Shown: positions 1 through 7,238 of the stretch, piece after piece
Position numbering within the stretch: position 1 is the first letter of the stretch
Layout: each line of letters starts with the position of its first letter
DNA from: Fibrella forsythiae
GTDB lineage: Bacteria; Bacteroidota; Bacteroidia; Cytophagales; Spirosomataceae
NCBI RefSeq assembly: GCF_017353175.1
Contig: NZ_JAFMYW010000018.1
Span: 1-42,418, forward strand
DNA: 42,418 bases
Reading direction: 5' to 3'
Notes under the pieces: model-generated
The model's input: the letters and a program-made list of their open reading frames with translations, nothing else
Database searches by the model: none
Told to the model about the DNA's origin: nothing
Translations under genes and position numbers: made by a program

Positions 1-188
1 CCGGAGGCCAAATCCCAGACAGGACCCCGCCACGCACTACCGGCCAAGTACAATTGTAATGCCATTCCCCGGTGATATATGACAGAGTGGTTACATCGGG
101 GGCCGACCGTTCCCTAACTGCTTCAGTAGTGACCGGTCAGTAAAGAGGTGATTGGTGCCCTGATTAGGCCCTTCAGGCAGCTGCCAGC

Positions 189-237
189 GGCCCAGGCCAG
201 GTCCATGACAACCCGGATGCGTTGTCACCCCTGGGCC
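189..237. repeat. Nested two-stem inverted repeat downstream of the resolvase
   Basis: An outer perfect 8-bp pair (GGCCCAGG at 189-196, CCTGGGCC at 230-237) encloses an inner perfect 7-bp pair (TGACAAC at 206-212, GTTGTCA at 221-227). It lies past the 3' end of the minus-strand resolvase. It could be a terminator, a structured RNA or a recombination/transfer site. There is no T run to favour a terminator. I see no gene in bases 1-294. Confidence 0.4.
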
Positions 238-294
238 GAGGCGCGGTTACTACAATAGGGGCGCTCCGGGCAGGGCCTTCCCGGGGGAAGCCGC

Positions 295-945
295 TCAGGC
301 AGGCCTATCCAGCCGCTGGGCGCTCATGGCCAGAAAGGGCTTACCCCGCCGGGTGCGAAAACCCATGGCGTTGAGCCGATCGGCGATGGCCTGGTAGGGG
401 AGCCCCTCCCGCCTATAGAGCCGGATGAGCTCAGCGGCCTGCACGTTAGCCGGGTGCTGGCGGGCGTTGGCCCGGTGCACGGCTCGGCCCAGCTCACTGA
501 TGGCGGGCGTCAGGTTGGGGGTGCCCAGCTGGTGGCCCTGGGCCTTCTTGGCCTGAAGGGCCGAGCGGGTACGCTCGCCGATCAGCTCGCGCTCGTGCTG
601 GGCCAGCACGGCCATGATGCCCACGGTGAGCGTGTTGGCGTCGGGGATATCGCAGGCCACGAAGTCGACCTCCGAATTGCGCAGTGAGAAGATAAAGTGT
701 ACGTTGCGGCTGAGCCGGTCGAGCTTGGCGATCAGCAGGCGCGCCCCCTGCTGCTTAGCGGCGGCGATCGCTTTCTCCAGCTGGGGCCGGTCGGCCTTTT
801 TGCCCGACTCGATTTCGACGAATTCAGCCAGCAGTTCATCGTGGGGTTTGACAAATCGGGTGACGATCTCGCGCTGGGCGGCCAGGCCCAGGCCTGATTT
901 GCCCTGGCTGGCGGTGGAGACGCGGTAGTAGGGGACGTACTTCAT
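295..945 (-). CDS. Serine recombinase (resolvase/invertase family)
   Basis: A 216-residue small serine recombinase. The N-terminal catalytic domain starts MKYVPYYRVST, with the expected nucleophile Ser10 next to Arg8. The family motif around LDRLSRN and the GERTR segment that begins the long E helix are both present. The C-terminal ~60 residues (LIRLYRREGLPYQAIADRLNAMG) look like the helix-turn-helix DNA-binding domain. Such enzymes cut and rejoin DNA at short palindromic sites through a 5' phosphoserine link. Beside parA and repA the likely job is plasmid multimer resolution, though inversion or integration cannot be excluded. A palindromic region just upstream (1062-1088) is a candidate target site. 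Length and motif order look complete. Confidence 0.9.
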   Translation of the reverse strand: MKYVPYYRVSTASQGKSGLGLAAQREIVTRFVKPHDELLAEFVEIESGKKADRPQLEKAIAAAKQQGARLLIAKLDRLSRNVHFIFSLRNSEVDFVACDIPDANTLTVGIMAVLAQHERELIGERTRSALQAKKAQGHQLGTPNLTPAISELGRAVHRANARQHPANVQAAELIRLYRREGLPYQAIADRLNAMGFRTRRGKPFLAMSAQRLDRPA

Positions 946-1061
946 GGTAGGTGATTTCAGGCCTCTCCCCTCCCCTACTGGACACTTGTCGGTGTGGCTC
1001 GGGCGGGAGTGAGGGGTGTTCCACGGGCAAAGGTAGGGGTAAAATGGGTTTTATAACATAG

Positions 1062-1088
1062 TAAGAACGCTCGTTCTTATAACGTTAT
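1062..1088. promoter_or_regulatory. Palindromic cluster, candidate res/operator site of the resolvase
   Basis: An 8-bp inverted repeat, TAAGAACG (1062-1069) and CGTTCTTA (1072-1079) with a CT spacer, runs into the 10-bp palindrome ATAACGTTAT (1079-1088). It sits about 120 bp upstream of the resolvase start, where small serine resolvases usually keep their crossover and accessory sites. A two-base spacer between recombinase half-sites is the family's staggered-cut geometry. The function is inference; it could be a simple operator. Confidence 0.45.
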
Positions 1089-1159
1089 GAAGGCACAATG
1101 ACCTAAATCAGTTACTTACTGGTAGCAGAATCCCATGCTAGTTTGTTGACCAGAGCTGT

Positions 1160-1513
1160 TCAGGGTAGCAGATCGAACATGGCCTCCATCTCCTCTTCAT
1201 TGAAGTAGATCGTGTGCTGATGTTCGAAAGCCGGTTGATTATGATGAGAAATCCGCCAGATCCTCTTGTAAGGAATTAGCAAAGGCTCACTCGATTCGAG
1301 GGGAATGTGTAAGCGGATCAGCATGCCCTGCTGGGTAAGCTCAATGCTGTCGATGGCGCTGCGGTGGAAATACAGATACGGCCTGTACTGGCGCTCCCCC
1401 TGGCTTTCGTAGTAGGTCGCCGCAATCATGTAGTGGTGAGCTGGATCGGCTAAATCAGCGATCATTTCTTGCAGGATAGCCAGTAAGATCAAATCAACAG
1501 GGGCAAATTCCAT
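1160..1513 (-). CDS. Hypothetical protein (117 aa)
   Basis: I do not recognise a family. The 117-residue protein starts MEFAPVDLILLAILQEM and ends in an acidic tail NEEEMEAMFDLLP. It has no signal peptide or clear membrane segment. The middle contains alternating strand-like stretches (YRPYLYFHRSAIDSIELTQ, GMLIRLHIP), suggesting a small alpha/beta protein that may contact a membrane or partner. It lies alone between the resolvase and the partition locus, in the same orientation as the resolvase but ~215 bp away. Coding character is good (no internal start ambiguity, plausible composition) but the role is unknown. Confidence 0.6.
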   Translation of the reverse strand: MEFAPVDLILLAILQEMIADLADPAHHYMIAATYYESQGERQYRPYLYFHRSAIDSIELTQQGMLIRLHIPLESSEPLLIPYKRIWRISHHNQPAFEHQHTIYFNEEEMEAMFDLLP

Positions 1514-1624
1514 TACTTAAATATACAAAATCGCCACCGTTTGATCAAGCGATATGACCTTGGCCAGACCCCCTACCCTGCCACTTAAAGAGACGGATTG
1601 GTAAACGAATGGTCGCCCAGGGCT

Positions 1625-1714
1625 TTGCGGCCGCAAGAAAGCTAACGAAATACCTGTTCCGCTAGCCTGGTACGTACCGCTAGATTGATATAGCTATTTA
1701 TCTAGTCAGGCTAG
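1625..1714. repeat. Nested inverted repeats upstream of parA
   Basis: TTGCGGCCGCAA (1625-1636) is a perfect 12-bp palindrome. CTAGCCTG (1662-1669) pairs with CAGGCTAG (1707-1714), enclosing CTAGAT (1680-1685) and ATCTAG (1700-1705). This dense inverted-repeat region lies about 210 bp before parA. It may belong to the partition centromere or be a recombination site. No gene was found in 1514-1927. Confidence 0.4.
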
Positions 1715-1795
1715 TGTCACTACACCTTATACTAAAACTAGCACAAGTCACCAGCTTATATGTTTGTCTATCAGTAAGTAAACTGTTAAAAATAC

Positions 1796-1844
1796 ATCTA
1801 TTTTTACATCTATTTTAGATTTAAAAATAGATGTAAAAATAGAT
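1796..1844. repeat. 21-bp perfect inverted repeat, candidate parS/operator
   Basis: The left arm (1796-1816) and right arm (1824-1844) are perfect reverse complements, 21 bp each, with a 7-bp spacer. Each arm contains ATCTATTTT units spaced 11-12 bp apart (about one helical turn), and a further TAGATT follows at 1851. This iterated, A+T-rich layout directly upstream of a ParA operon is typical of centromere/operator sites bound by ribbon-helix-helix partition proteins. Its binding partner is inferred to be the protein encoded at 2562-2864. Confidence 0.6.
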
Positions 1845-1927
1845 TATAAATAGATTCGGATTTGATGCAGAAACAATCTGATTTACTACCTTTAGTGCAT
1901 CGGATACCAATCTAAATCCAGATCTAT

Positions 1928-2590
1928 ATGGTGATCTCTTTAAATTCGATCAAGGGCGGTGTTGGCAAGAGTACTCTGGCCGTCAATCTGGCGGCCTGGC
2001 TCGTCAGCCAGGGCCACGACGTGCTGCTGGTGGATGGCGACGAGCAGGAGACCGCCAGTGACTTTACGGCCTGGCGGGAGCAGACCCTTGGTCAGACTGG
2101 TTTTACGCTGGTCAACATGACCGGTGCCAACCTGCGCAAGCAAGTCGAGCAGATGAAGGTCAAGTACGATCACATCGTCATCGATACGGGTGGGAGGGAT
2201 ACCACCTCTCAGCGGGCGGCTCTATCGGTGGCCGACGTAGCCCTGATTCCCTTTGCGCCCCGCAGCTTCGATCTGTGGACTATCAATAAGGTCATTGAGC
2301 TGATCGATGAGATTCAGGCCGTGCGTAACGAGCCGCTTATACCCTACGTGTTTCTGAGCCGGGCCGATATCAAGAGCGCCGATAACCGGGAGGTATCCCA
2401 GGCCCTGGCCGGATTTGCCCAGCTTACGTTTCTGCCCTACCCAATCAGCAACCGCAAAGCCTTCAGCAACGCGGCTGGCGTAGGCCTGGCCGTATTTGAA
2501 ACCGAGACGCCCGATAGCAAAGCGGTCGCCGAAATCAACTCACTCTTCACTCACGTTCTCCATGGCCACAACACTCCCGCCACCGCGTAA
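1928..2590 (+). CDS. parA: ParA-family partition ATPase
   Basis: A 220-residue P-loop ATPase. The deviant Walker A motif KGGVGKST is at residues 9-16 with the signature lysine Lys9 and the P-loop Lys14. The Walker A' stretch LLVDGDEQ follows near residue 35 and a Walker B-like HIVIDTGG lies near residue 80. The short N-terminus lacking a DNA-binding domain places it with the small type Ib ParA proteins. These bind nucleoid DNA in the ATP form and pull plasmid copies apart through a small centromere-binding partner. The next gene overlaps its end by 29 bases, as expected for a par operon. The ATG follows a long inverted repeat that is probably the centromere and autoregulatory operator. Confidence 0.9.
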   Translation: MVISLNSIKGGVGKSTLAVNLAAWLVSQGHDVLLVDGDEQETASDFTAWREQTLGQTGFTLVNMTGANLRKQVEQMKVKYDHIVIDTGGRDTTSQRAALSVADVALIPFAPRSFDLWTINKVIELIDEIQAVRNEPLIPYVFLSRADIKSADNREVSQALAGFAQLTFLPYPISNRKAFSNAAGVGLAVFETETPDSKAVAEINSLFTHVLHGHNTPATA

Positions 2591-2864
2591 GAAACCTGTC
2601 ACCGAGGCCCAGATCGAAGCTGTTATCAATAAAGGGGGCAGCACCACCCAGAAAGCCGAGCCGATCACCGAGCCGCAGGATACGGTCAAATACTTTAACC
2701 TGCGGCTGACGGCTGGCGTGCTTAAAGACATCGAAGAGCTGCGGGCTAAGCGGCCGCGTAAGCTGGCCTCTCCCAAACTGGGCATATCGACCCATGACTG
2801 GATGCTGGAGGCCATCGCCGAGAAGATGGAGAAAGAGCGTAAGAAATTCAATGTAACGCCTTAA
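2562..2864 (+). CDS. Small ParA-partner, probable ribbon-helix-helix centromere-binding protein
   Basis: A 100-residue basic protein. Residues ~40-90 read as a strand (KYFNLRLT) followed by two helices (LKDIEELRAKR and STHDWMLEAIAEKMEKERKK), the layout of a ribbon-helix-helix DNA-binding fold. The N-terminal 40 residues are proline-, lysine- and glutamine-rich and probably disordered, which in ParB/ParR-type partners often carries the ATPase-activating segment. The ATG at 2562 is preferred because it begins inside the end of parA (29-base overlap) and avoids an unlikely N-terminal extension. Position and size argue for a type Ib partition partner; the fold call is by eye. Confidence 0.65.
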   Translation: MATTLPPPRKKPVTEAQIEAVINKGGSTTQKAEPITEPQDTVKYFNLRLTAGVLKDIEELRAKRPRKLASPKLGISTHDWMLEAIAEKMEKERKKFNVTP

Positions 2865-2915
2865 GCCCCATAATGGGCTATTCATTGCCAGCGTTATCCC
2901 TACTCCCTACGACCC

Positions 2916-3827
2916 ATGGCTGACCCCAAACAGGATCCCAAGCAGGATATATCCAAGATTGCCAAACGGCGGACAAAGCTGACCTACGAAGCCTTTCAGG
3001 AGGAGCCCGATGACCGCGAAATGCTGTTTCAGGCGGCGGCCATGTGCCACACCTATTTTCCGCGCCGGGAGCCCGATCTAGAGCCCCACGAGACCTGGGA
3101 GCAGCGCTCGGGCAAGTTCGTGCTCTATATAACGCCCCAACCCTTCCCTGATCCGCAAACAGGGGAGAAGACCTACTCGGGATTACCCTACGGGCCTAAA
3201 GCCCGCGTGCTGCTGGCCAACCTGAATACAATTGCCATTCAGCGTCAGACGCGCACCATTGAGATTGCTAATAATCCCGCCAAGTTTTTAAAAGACATTG
3301 GCCTGACTGATGGGGGCAATCAGCTGGCGGTCATTCAGGAGCAGATGCAGCGGTTGTCCAACTGCGTGCTGCGTACCTTTTATCTGGATGAACAGGAGGA
3401 GACTGGCGAGACCGTGCCCATCATTACCCGCACCAAGCGAAACCAGTGGACCAGCCAGATCACCCTGTCGGAGGAGTATTTCAAGCATCTCTCGGATCAC
3501 CCGGTGCCCCTAGCCCGCACGCACCTGGCAGCTCTGTCCAATAATGCCACGGCCCTAGATCTGTACTGCTTCCTGGCCCACCGGCTGCACCGCATTCCCC
3601 CGGGCAAACCGCAGTTTCTCGCATGGAAAACGCTGAAAGATCAGTTCGGACAGGAATACACACGCATGACAGACTTCCGCTATAATTTTCTAAAGACTTG
3701 GCAGTCAGTACATTGCCTGTACACAGATGCCAAAGTAGAGCAGAAGGGGACTAAAGGGTTACTGCTTCATTTCAGCCTGCCTCCTATACCTAAAAAGCTG
3801 ATAATCAATGGAATAGATCTAAAATGA
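2916..3827 (+). CDS. repA: Plasmid replication initiator, RepA_C-type
   Basis: A 303-residue protein matching the plasmid RepA family. The hallmark region is GLPYGPKARVLLANLNTIA near residue 90, followed by TIEIANNPAKFLKDIGL and the QLAVIQEQMQRLSNC helix, the order seen in broad-host-range RepA proteins. The C-terminal half (LALSNNATALDLYCFLAHRL, then LKDQFG and FLKTWQSV) resembles the winged-helix DNA-binding part of initiators. It would bind iterons at the origin just downstream and recruit host replication proteins. It follows the par pair by 51 bp, separated by a small AGCCC/GGGCT hairpin (2864-2879), so the three genes may form one backbone unit. Gene complete. Confidence 0.85.
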   Translation: MADPKQDPKQDISKIAKRRTKLTYEAFQEEPDDREMLFQAAAMCHTYFPRREPDLEPHETWEQRSGKFVLYITPQPFPDPQTGEKTYSGLPYGPKARVLLANLNTIAIQRQTRTIEIANNPAKFLKDIGLTDGGNQLAVIQEQMQRLSNCVLRTFYLDEQEETGETVPIITRTKRNQWTSQITLSEEYFKHLSDHPVPLARTHLAALSNNATALDLYCFLAHRLHRIPPGKPQFLAWKTLKDQFGQEYTRMTDFRYNFLKTWQSVHCLYTDAKVEQKGTKGLLLHFSLPPIPKKLIINGIDLK

Positions 3828-3832
3828 CGACA

Positions 3833-4149
3833 AAGTTACGGTTTGCCTCCACCAGACATGTTAATAAGTCTTGATTATCAGCCGTTTATGCTGGTTATCC
3901 ACCGTAACTTACTCGCAAAGTCACCGTAACTTACTCGCAGTTTGGGCGCTTATCCACCGTAACTTACTCACACAAACCTTTATTTAGATTACTATTAGAA
4001 AAGAACCTTTATTACTGCTAAAAGGCAGTGGAAAATGCTAATGAAAAAAGGGTGGCAAGAGGCGCGACAACTAAAATCTTAGTTATAAAATTGCATTATT
4101 TAGTAATGAATTAGCATTTTACTAATAGCATTGTGGATTAGTATTTTGC
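3833..4149. other. Probable replication origin: iterons, DnaA-like boxes, A+T-rich tract
   Basis: Immediately after repA are three direct copies of CACCGTAACTTACTCGCA (3900-3917, 3922-3939, 3955-3972; the last ends CACA) and one inverted half copy AAGTTACGGT (3833-3842). Copies 1 and 3 are preceded by TTATCCACC (3895-3903, 3950-3958), one base off the DnaA box TTATCCACA. Copy starts are 22 and 33 bp apart, i.e. whole helical turns, so bound initiators would face the same side. Bases 3973-4149 are strongly A+T-rich, fitting an unwinding region. There is no gene in this interval. Confidence 0.75.
3900..3972 (+). repeat. Three 18-bp iterons
   Basis: Three near-identical direct repeats with core CCGTAACTTACTC, spaced 22 and 33 bp start to start. 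They are likely the binding sites of the adjacent initiator and the element controlling copy number. Confidence 0.75.
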
Positions 4150-4161
4150 TTGCCTTTACTT

Positions 4162-4386
4162 ATGACCGTTTCTGATGCTAAATCGCTGGACATCAATGAG
4201 CTGCTCGCTAAGCTAGGGTATCAGCCCACCCGGCGTACGGCCAAGGATACCTGGTATAAGCGGCCCTACGGCACCGAGTCCCACGCCTCGTTTCACGTCT
4301 CGCGTGATGGCCGTGCCTGGTTTGATTTCGGCACGGGCCAAGGCGGTAACATCATTGATCTGGCCCTGCTACTGGGACCCTGCTAG
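4162..4386 (+). pseudogene. Primase/toprim protein, N-terminal zinc-finger-like part (cut by TAG)
   Basis: A 74-residue open frame starting MTVSDAKSLDINELLAKLGYQP. It resembles the CHC2-like N-terminal domain of the Bacteroidota mobile-element toprim proteins: LGYQPTRRTAKDTWYKRPYG, then ASFHVSRDGRAWFDFGTGQG and IIDLALLLG. The zinc-binding cysteines of true primases are absent, which is usual for this mobile group. The frame stops at TAG 4384-4386, but the same frame resumes immediately (GVAQALAFLESVQGQ) and continues to 5079. So one ancestral gene is interrupted by a single nonsense codon. A C-to-T change of CAG would explain it. ATG 4162 is preferred over the upstream TTG at 4150. Confidence 0.75.
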
Positions 4387-4419
4387 GGCGTCGCCCAGGC
4401 CCTGGCCTTTCTGGAGAGC

Positions 4420-5079
4420 GTGCAGGGGCAACTTGTTCGGTCCACTATCATCAAGCACCGGCCCATTCCAGACCTAGCCCCCGCTGCTTACCAGCTGGAG
4501 TCGCACCAGCCGATGGCCGATGAGCGGGGCGAGGCCTTTCTGCGCAGCCGGGCGCTGGATCCCCTGGCGCTGAAGCCTTATCTAACGGATGTGTACTTCA
4601 CCCCGGCCAACGCGCCTGGCGGCCCGCTGCTCTACGGGCTGGGACTGCTCAATGCCTCGGGGGGCTTTGAGCTGCGCAGCCCGCTAAGGGGGACTGTATG
4701 GCGCAAGCTGAGCGTGGGACCCAAAGACATCAGTGCGTTTACGCTTAGCCCCACGGCGGCCTGGCTCTGTTTTGAGGGAATGCCCGACTTTGGCAGTTTT
4801 CTCACCGTAGACCGGCCCCCGGTGGGTACCTTTAATTATTTGATCTTAAACGGCACGGGCATGACCACCAGGGCCACCGAGTTTCTGGCCACTCAGCCTC
4901 CTGGCTCGCTGATCCTCTGCTCGCAGGCGGATCCGGGAGCCCAGCGGGTCAAAAAGACGCTGCTGGCCTGGGCCATTGCCCAGGGCTGGCAAACGGGCGA
5001 TATCGATCACAAGTGGCAGGGGCACCAGGATTATAACGCCTGGCTGATGGCCGGGAGCGGGGGTAAGACCACCGCCTGA
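4420..5079 (+). pseudogene. Primase/toprim protein, C-terminal toprim part
   Basis: This is the continuation, in the same reading frame, of the gene starting at 4162. Codons 4387-4419 are also open, so the coding similarity starts directly after the TAG. A toprim-like core is visible: WLCFEGMPDFGSFL (the conserved Glu-Gly motif), FNYLILNGTGM, then LILCSQADPGAQRVKKTLL, the place of the DxD motif although only one Asp is kept. Such proteins in mobile elements are thought to act on nucleic acids as primase-like enzymes. Expression alone would need the GTG at 4420 or read-through of the amber codon; otherwise this is a recent pseudogene. Confidence 0.65.
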
Positions 5080-5185
5080 CCCAGGCCCCTGACGCCCGGG
5101 GCTTTTGGGTATTCCTTCTAAGGGAGCGCTGGAACAGGGCAGAGGTAAAATAGGTTTACTGCTCATAGCGCAAACCCCTCCTTTT

Positions 5186-5428
5186 ATGACGCATACCATC
5201 ACCATACAGACCCAGGACGATACGGATTTTGCCCTGCTCAAAAGTCTGGCCCAGCGCCTGGGCCTGCGCATTGAGGAGGACCACCAGGAGATGGCCCTGA
5301 GCCAGAGCCAGGAGAATGCCCTGCTGGAGCAACTGGCGGGCGGCTGGCAAAGTGAGGAATCAGGGGAGCAGCTGGCGGCGATGCTTCAGACGGCCCGGCA
5401 CTTTCGTTCCCGTGAGCAGGAGCTATGA
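5186..5428 (+). CDS. VapB-like antitoxin
   Basis: An 80-residue acidic protein (MTHTITIQTQDDTDFALLKSLAQRLG) whose last four bases overlap the start of the PIN-domain toxin gene, the classic antitoxin-toxin arrangement. The N-terminal strand-helix could serve for dimerisation and operator binding; the Gln/Glu-rich C-terminal half (QENALLEQLAGGWQSEESGEQL) would wrap the toxin. No exact antitoxin family is recognisable, so the call rests mostly on position and size. The ATG at 5186 is preferred to a TTG 81 bases upstream, because the extra residues look like untranslated leader. Confidence 0.75.
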   Translation: MTHTITIQTQDDTDFALLKSLAQRLGLRIEEDHQEMALSQSQENALLEQLAGGWQSEESGEQLAAMLQTARHFRSREQEL

Positions 5429-5841
5429 GCGGCTATTTGCTTGATACCAATATCTGCGTTCATTTGATCAAGGGGGAATTCGGCATCAAAGAGCGAATTG
5501 CCCGGCTGGGGGTCCGCTCGTGCTTTCTCTCCGAGATCACCATTGCCGAACTGCTGTTTGGGGTGGAGAATAGCGCCCCGGAGCGCCAGGCGCAAAACCG
5601 GCAAAACCTCCAGGTGTTGCAAACCCTGTTTGAGGGGCGTATTCTGCGCATCGGGGAGGCCCTGCCCGAGTATGCCCGCCAAAAAGTCGCTCTTCGACGC
5701 CGTGGCCGAACGGTTGATGAGTTTGATTTGCTCATTGGCGCTACGGCCATCGTGCGCGGGTTAACGCTGGTCAGCCGCAACACCAAACACTTTGCCGACT
5801 TGGCAGGCATTGAGCTGGAGAACTGGGTTGACCAGTCCTAG
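5425..5841 (+). CDS. vapC: VapC-type PIN-domain ribonuclease toxin
   Basis: A 138-residue PIN domain. The acidic metal-binding residues are all present: Asp7 in LLDTN, Glu42 in ITIAELLFG, Asp101 in EFDLLIGATA, with Asn119 in SRNTKHF at the fourth position. PIN toxins of this type are Mg-dependent endoribonucleases, often cutting initiator tRNA or rRNA, and are neutralised by the upstream antitoxin. Overlap of four bases (ATGA) with the antitoxin indicates translational coupling. Next to the replication and partition genes the pair most likely stabilises the plasmid by killing or arresting plasmid-free cells. Length is typical and the gene looks intact. Confidence 0.92.
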   Translation: MSGYLLDTNICVHLIKGEFGIKERIARLGVRSCFLSEITIAELLFGVENSAPERQAQNRQNLQVLQTLFEGRILRIGEALPEYARQKVALRRRGRTVDEFDLLIGATAIVRGLTLVSRNTKHFADLAGIELENWVDQS

Positions 5842-6282
5842 CGCACGCCCTGCCTGGGGCAAGTAACGGCTACTAATAGCCAGTAGACCAGGAGGACGTC
5901 CTTAGCCTACTCCTAATGAGAAACCCGTACGCTGTACGGATTGAGGAAACAAGGCGGTACTCATCAGCGGGCCGGTATCAACTACGACCAACTGGTGAGC
6001 TGCCTACCCGGCTCTGATCGATGGTGCCCTCAATGGAGACGAATGCCTCGGCGCTGCGAGTAGCCGGAGGGTATCCGCAAGGTTATGGGTCAGCAGCCTT
6101 GAGTGCGCTGGCAGGTAGCCCTGACAGGGGGAGGGCGTTAGCCAACATTTCAGGCGTGGATGGGTTGATTGCTTGGTAAGCGGCATCCGGCCTGGCACTT
6201 AATCAGGACCTGGCCAGCCGGTACCGCATTAACCCCAAAGCTACAGGCGCTACTACCGGTTGTGGCCTTATCGCTACTTGAT
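5842..6282. other. Gene-poor stretch, possible decayed gene
   Basis: No supported gene. On the plus strand a frame running roughly 5980-6280 reads as protein-like text (MVPSMETNASALRVAGGYPQ and later LNQDLASRYRINPKATG) but is cut by stop codons. It may be a relic; I cannot name it. Confidence 0.3.
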
Positions 6283-6864
6283 ATGAAGATCCTTCTAGTG
6301 TTACTACTGGGCCTGGTTACCTGCCCGGTCCACGCCCAATCGGTAGCCCCAAAACCACTGACAGGCGAGCAAGTTGCCCGGCAGGGGCAAGCCTTAAACG
6401 CTCAGCTGGCCAGTGGCTATCAGACGCCTATCGACGCCTGGGTTATTCATCAGGGAGACACCCTACAGCTGGGTAGGGGGGCCAGGCCCGATAAAACCTT
6501 TGTTCACGCCTATGCCCGTCCTCAGGGCACCAAGGGCCGCGCCAAGGCGGGGCTGCTGGCGGCTGGTTACTCGGGCAAAGAAGTCATTGTTGATGAGCTG
6601 ACTATAGCGCCCAATCAGGCTGGTGAATCAATCCTGTACGGACTTTTTGCGGCGGGTGGCCAGAGCTACCAGCTGGCCATTGAGCCCGCCATCAAAGCGG
6701 GGGAGCTGCTTCCACCGGTTAGGTACCGTCCCTCGGCCCAGGCCTCACCGGCGCTGCCCGTGGTAGCGGCCAGGGAGCTAGCCAGGCTGAAGGCCCAGCT
6801 GGCGGCGGGAACCATCTCGGAGGCCGAATTTGAGGCCCAGAAAAAAAAGCTCCTCGACCACTAA
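6283..6864 (+). CDS. Secreted/periplasmic protein with C-terminal SHOCT domain
   Basis: A 193-residue protein. The start at ATG 6283 gives a clear signal peptide, MKILLVLLLGLVTCPVHAQS, with cleavage expected after AHA-Q-like residues near 19; an earlier in-frame start would bury it. Residues 40-150 hold a repeated-looking beta-rich region (IDAWVIHQGDTLQLGRG, KEVIVDELTIAPN) of unknown function. The last 30 residues, ARLKAQLAAGTISEAEFEAQ plus the KKKLLDH end, are a typical SHOCT domain, a short helical oligomerisation module. It is alone on its strand with >300 bp of gene-free DNA on either side. The exact role is unknown. Confidence 0.75.
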   Translation: MKILLVLLLGLVTCPVHAQSVAPKPLTGEQVARQGQALNAQLASGYQTPIDAWVIHQGDTLQLGRGARPDKTFVHAYARPQGTKGRAKAGLLAAGYSGKEVIVDELTIAPNQAGESILYGLFAAGGQSYQLAIEPAIKAGELLPPVRYRPSAQASPALPVVAARELARLKAQLAAGTISEAEFEAQKKKLLDH

Positions 6865-7238
6865 CGGGTTTTCACCTGGTAACCGCCTGCGGTAGGCCTT
6901 TCTGCTGACTCGCTAGAGAGGGGGCATTGGGCCGGGGCGATGCTGGAGGAGGTATGTTAAAGGCTGGCATAAGACCGGCCAGTAGCCTGCTTATGTACTG
7001 GTGTCAATCCGCCAAGGCGCGTTGTGCTCCCCGCTCTTCCGGCAGCGCATGGCTAGCCGTTGGCCGGTAAAAGCCTTAGACAAATAGTTTACGAAAGCAC
7101 AGGTCTTCCTAAGGTTCTATTAAATCGATCCAGCAGGTAGTATATAGCTCCGTTGACGGCCTTGAGTAGCGCAGCACTGGCCCGCCAGTTGCGAGAGGTA
7201 TTCAAAGTGGGCCTGGCCCGTAACGCTGTTAGTAGAAC
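6865..7238. other. Gene-free stretch with small hairpin
   Basis: There is a small ACCGC/GCGGT hairpin just after the SHOCT gene stop (about 6883-6894). A plus-strand fragment AALARQLREVFKVGLARNAV ends just past the start of the next relic and may be older coding debris. Nothing else was supported. Confidence 0.25.

Noticed and set aside
1-294. Coding sequence at the left edge
   Set aside because: No frame with protein-like content; only inverted repeats were seen.
3900-3972. CRISPR array
   Set aside because: Only three copies, 4-15 bp gaps, directly beside a replication initiator: these are iterons.
6004-6198. Minus-strand 64-codon frame
   Set aside because: Low-complexity Pro/Ser/Leu text with no context; the plus-strand relic reading is no worse.
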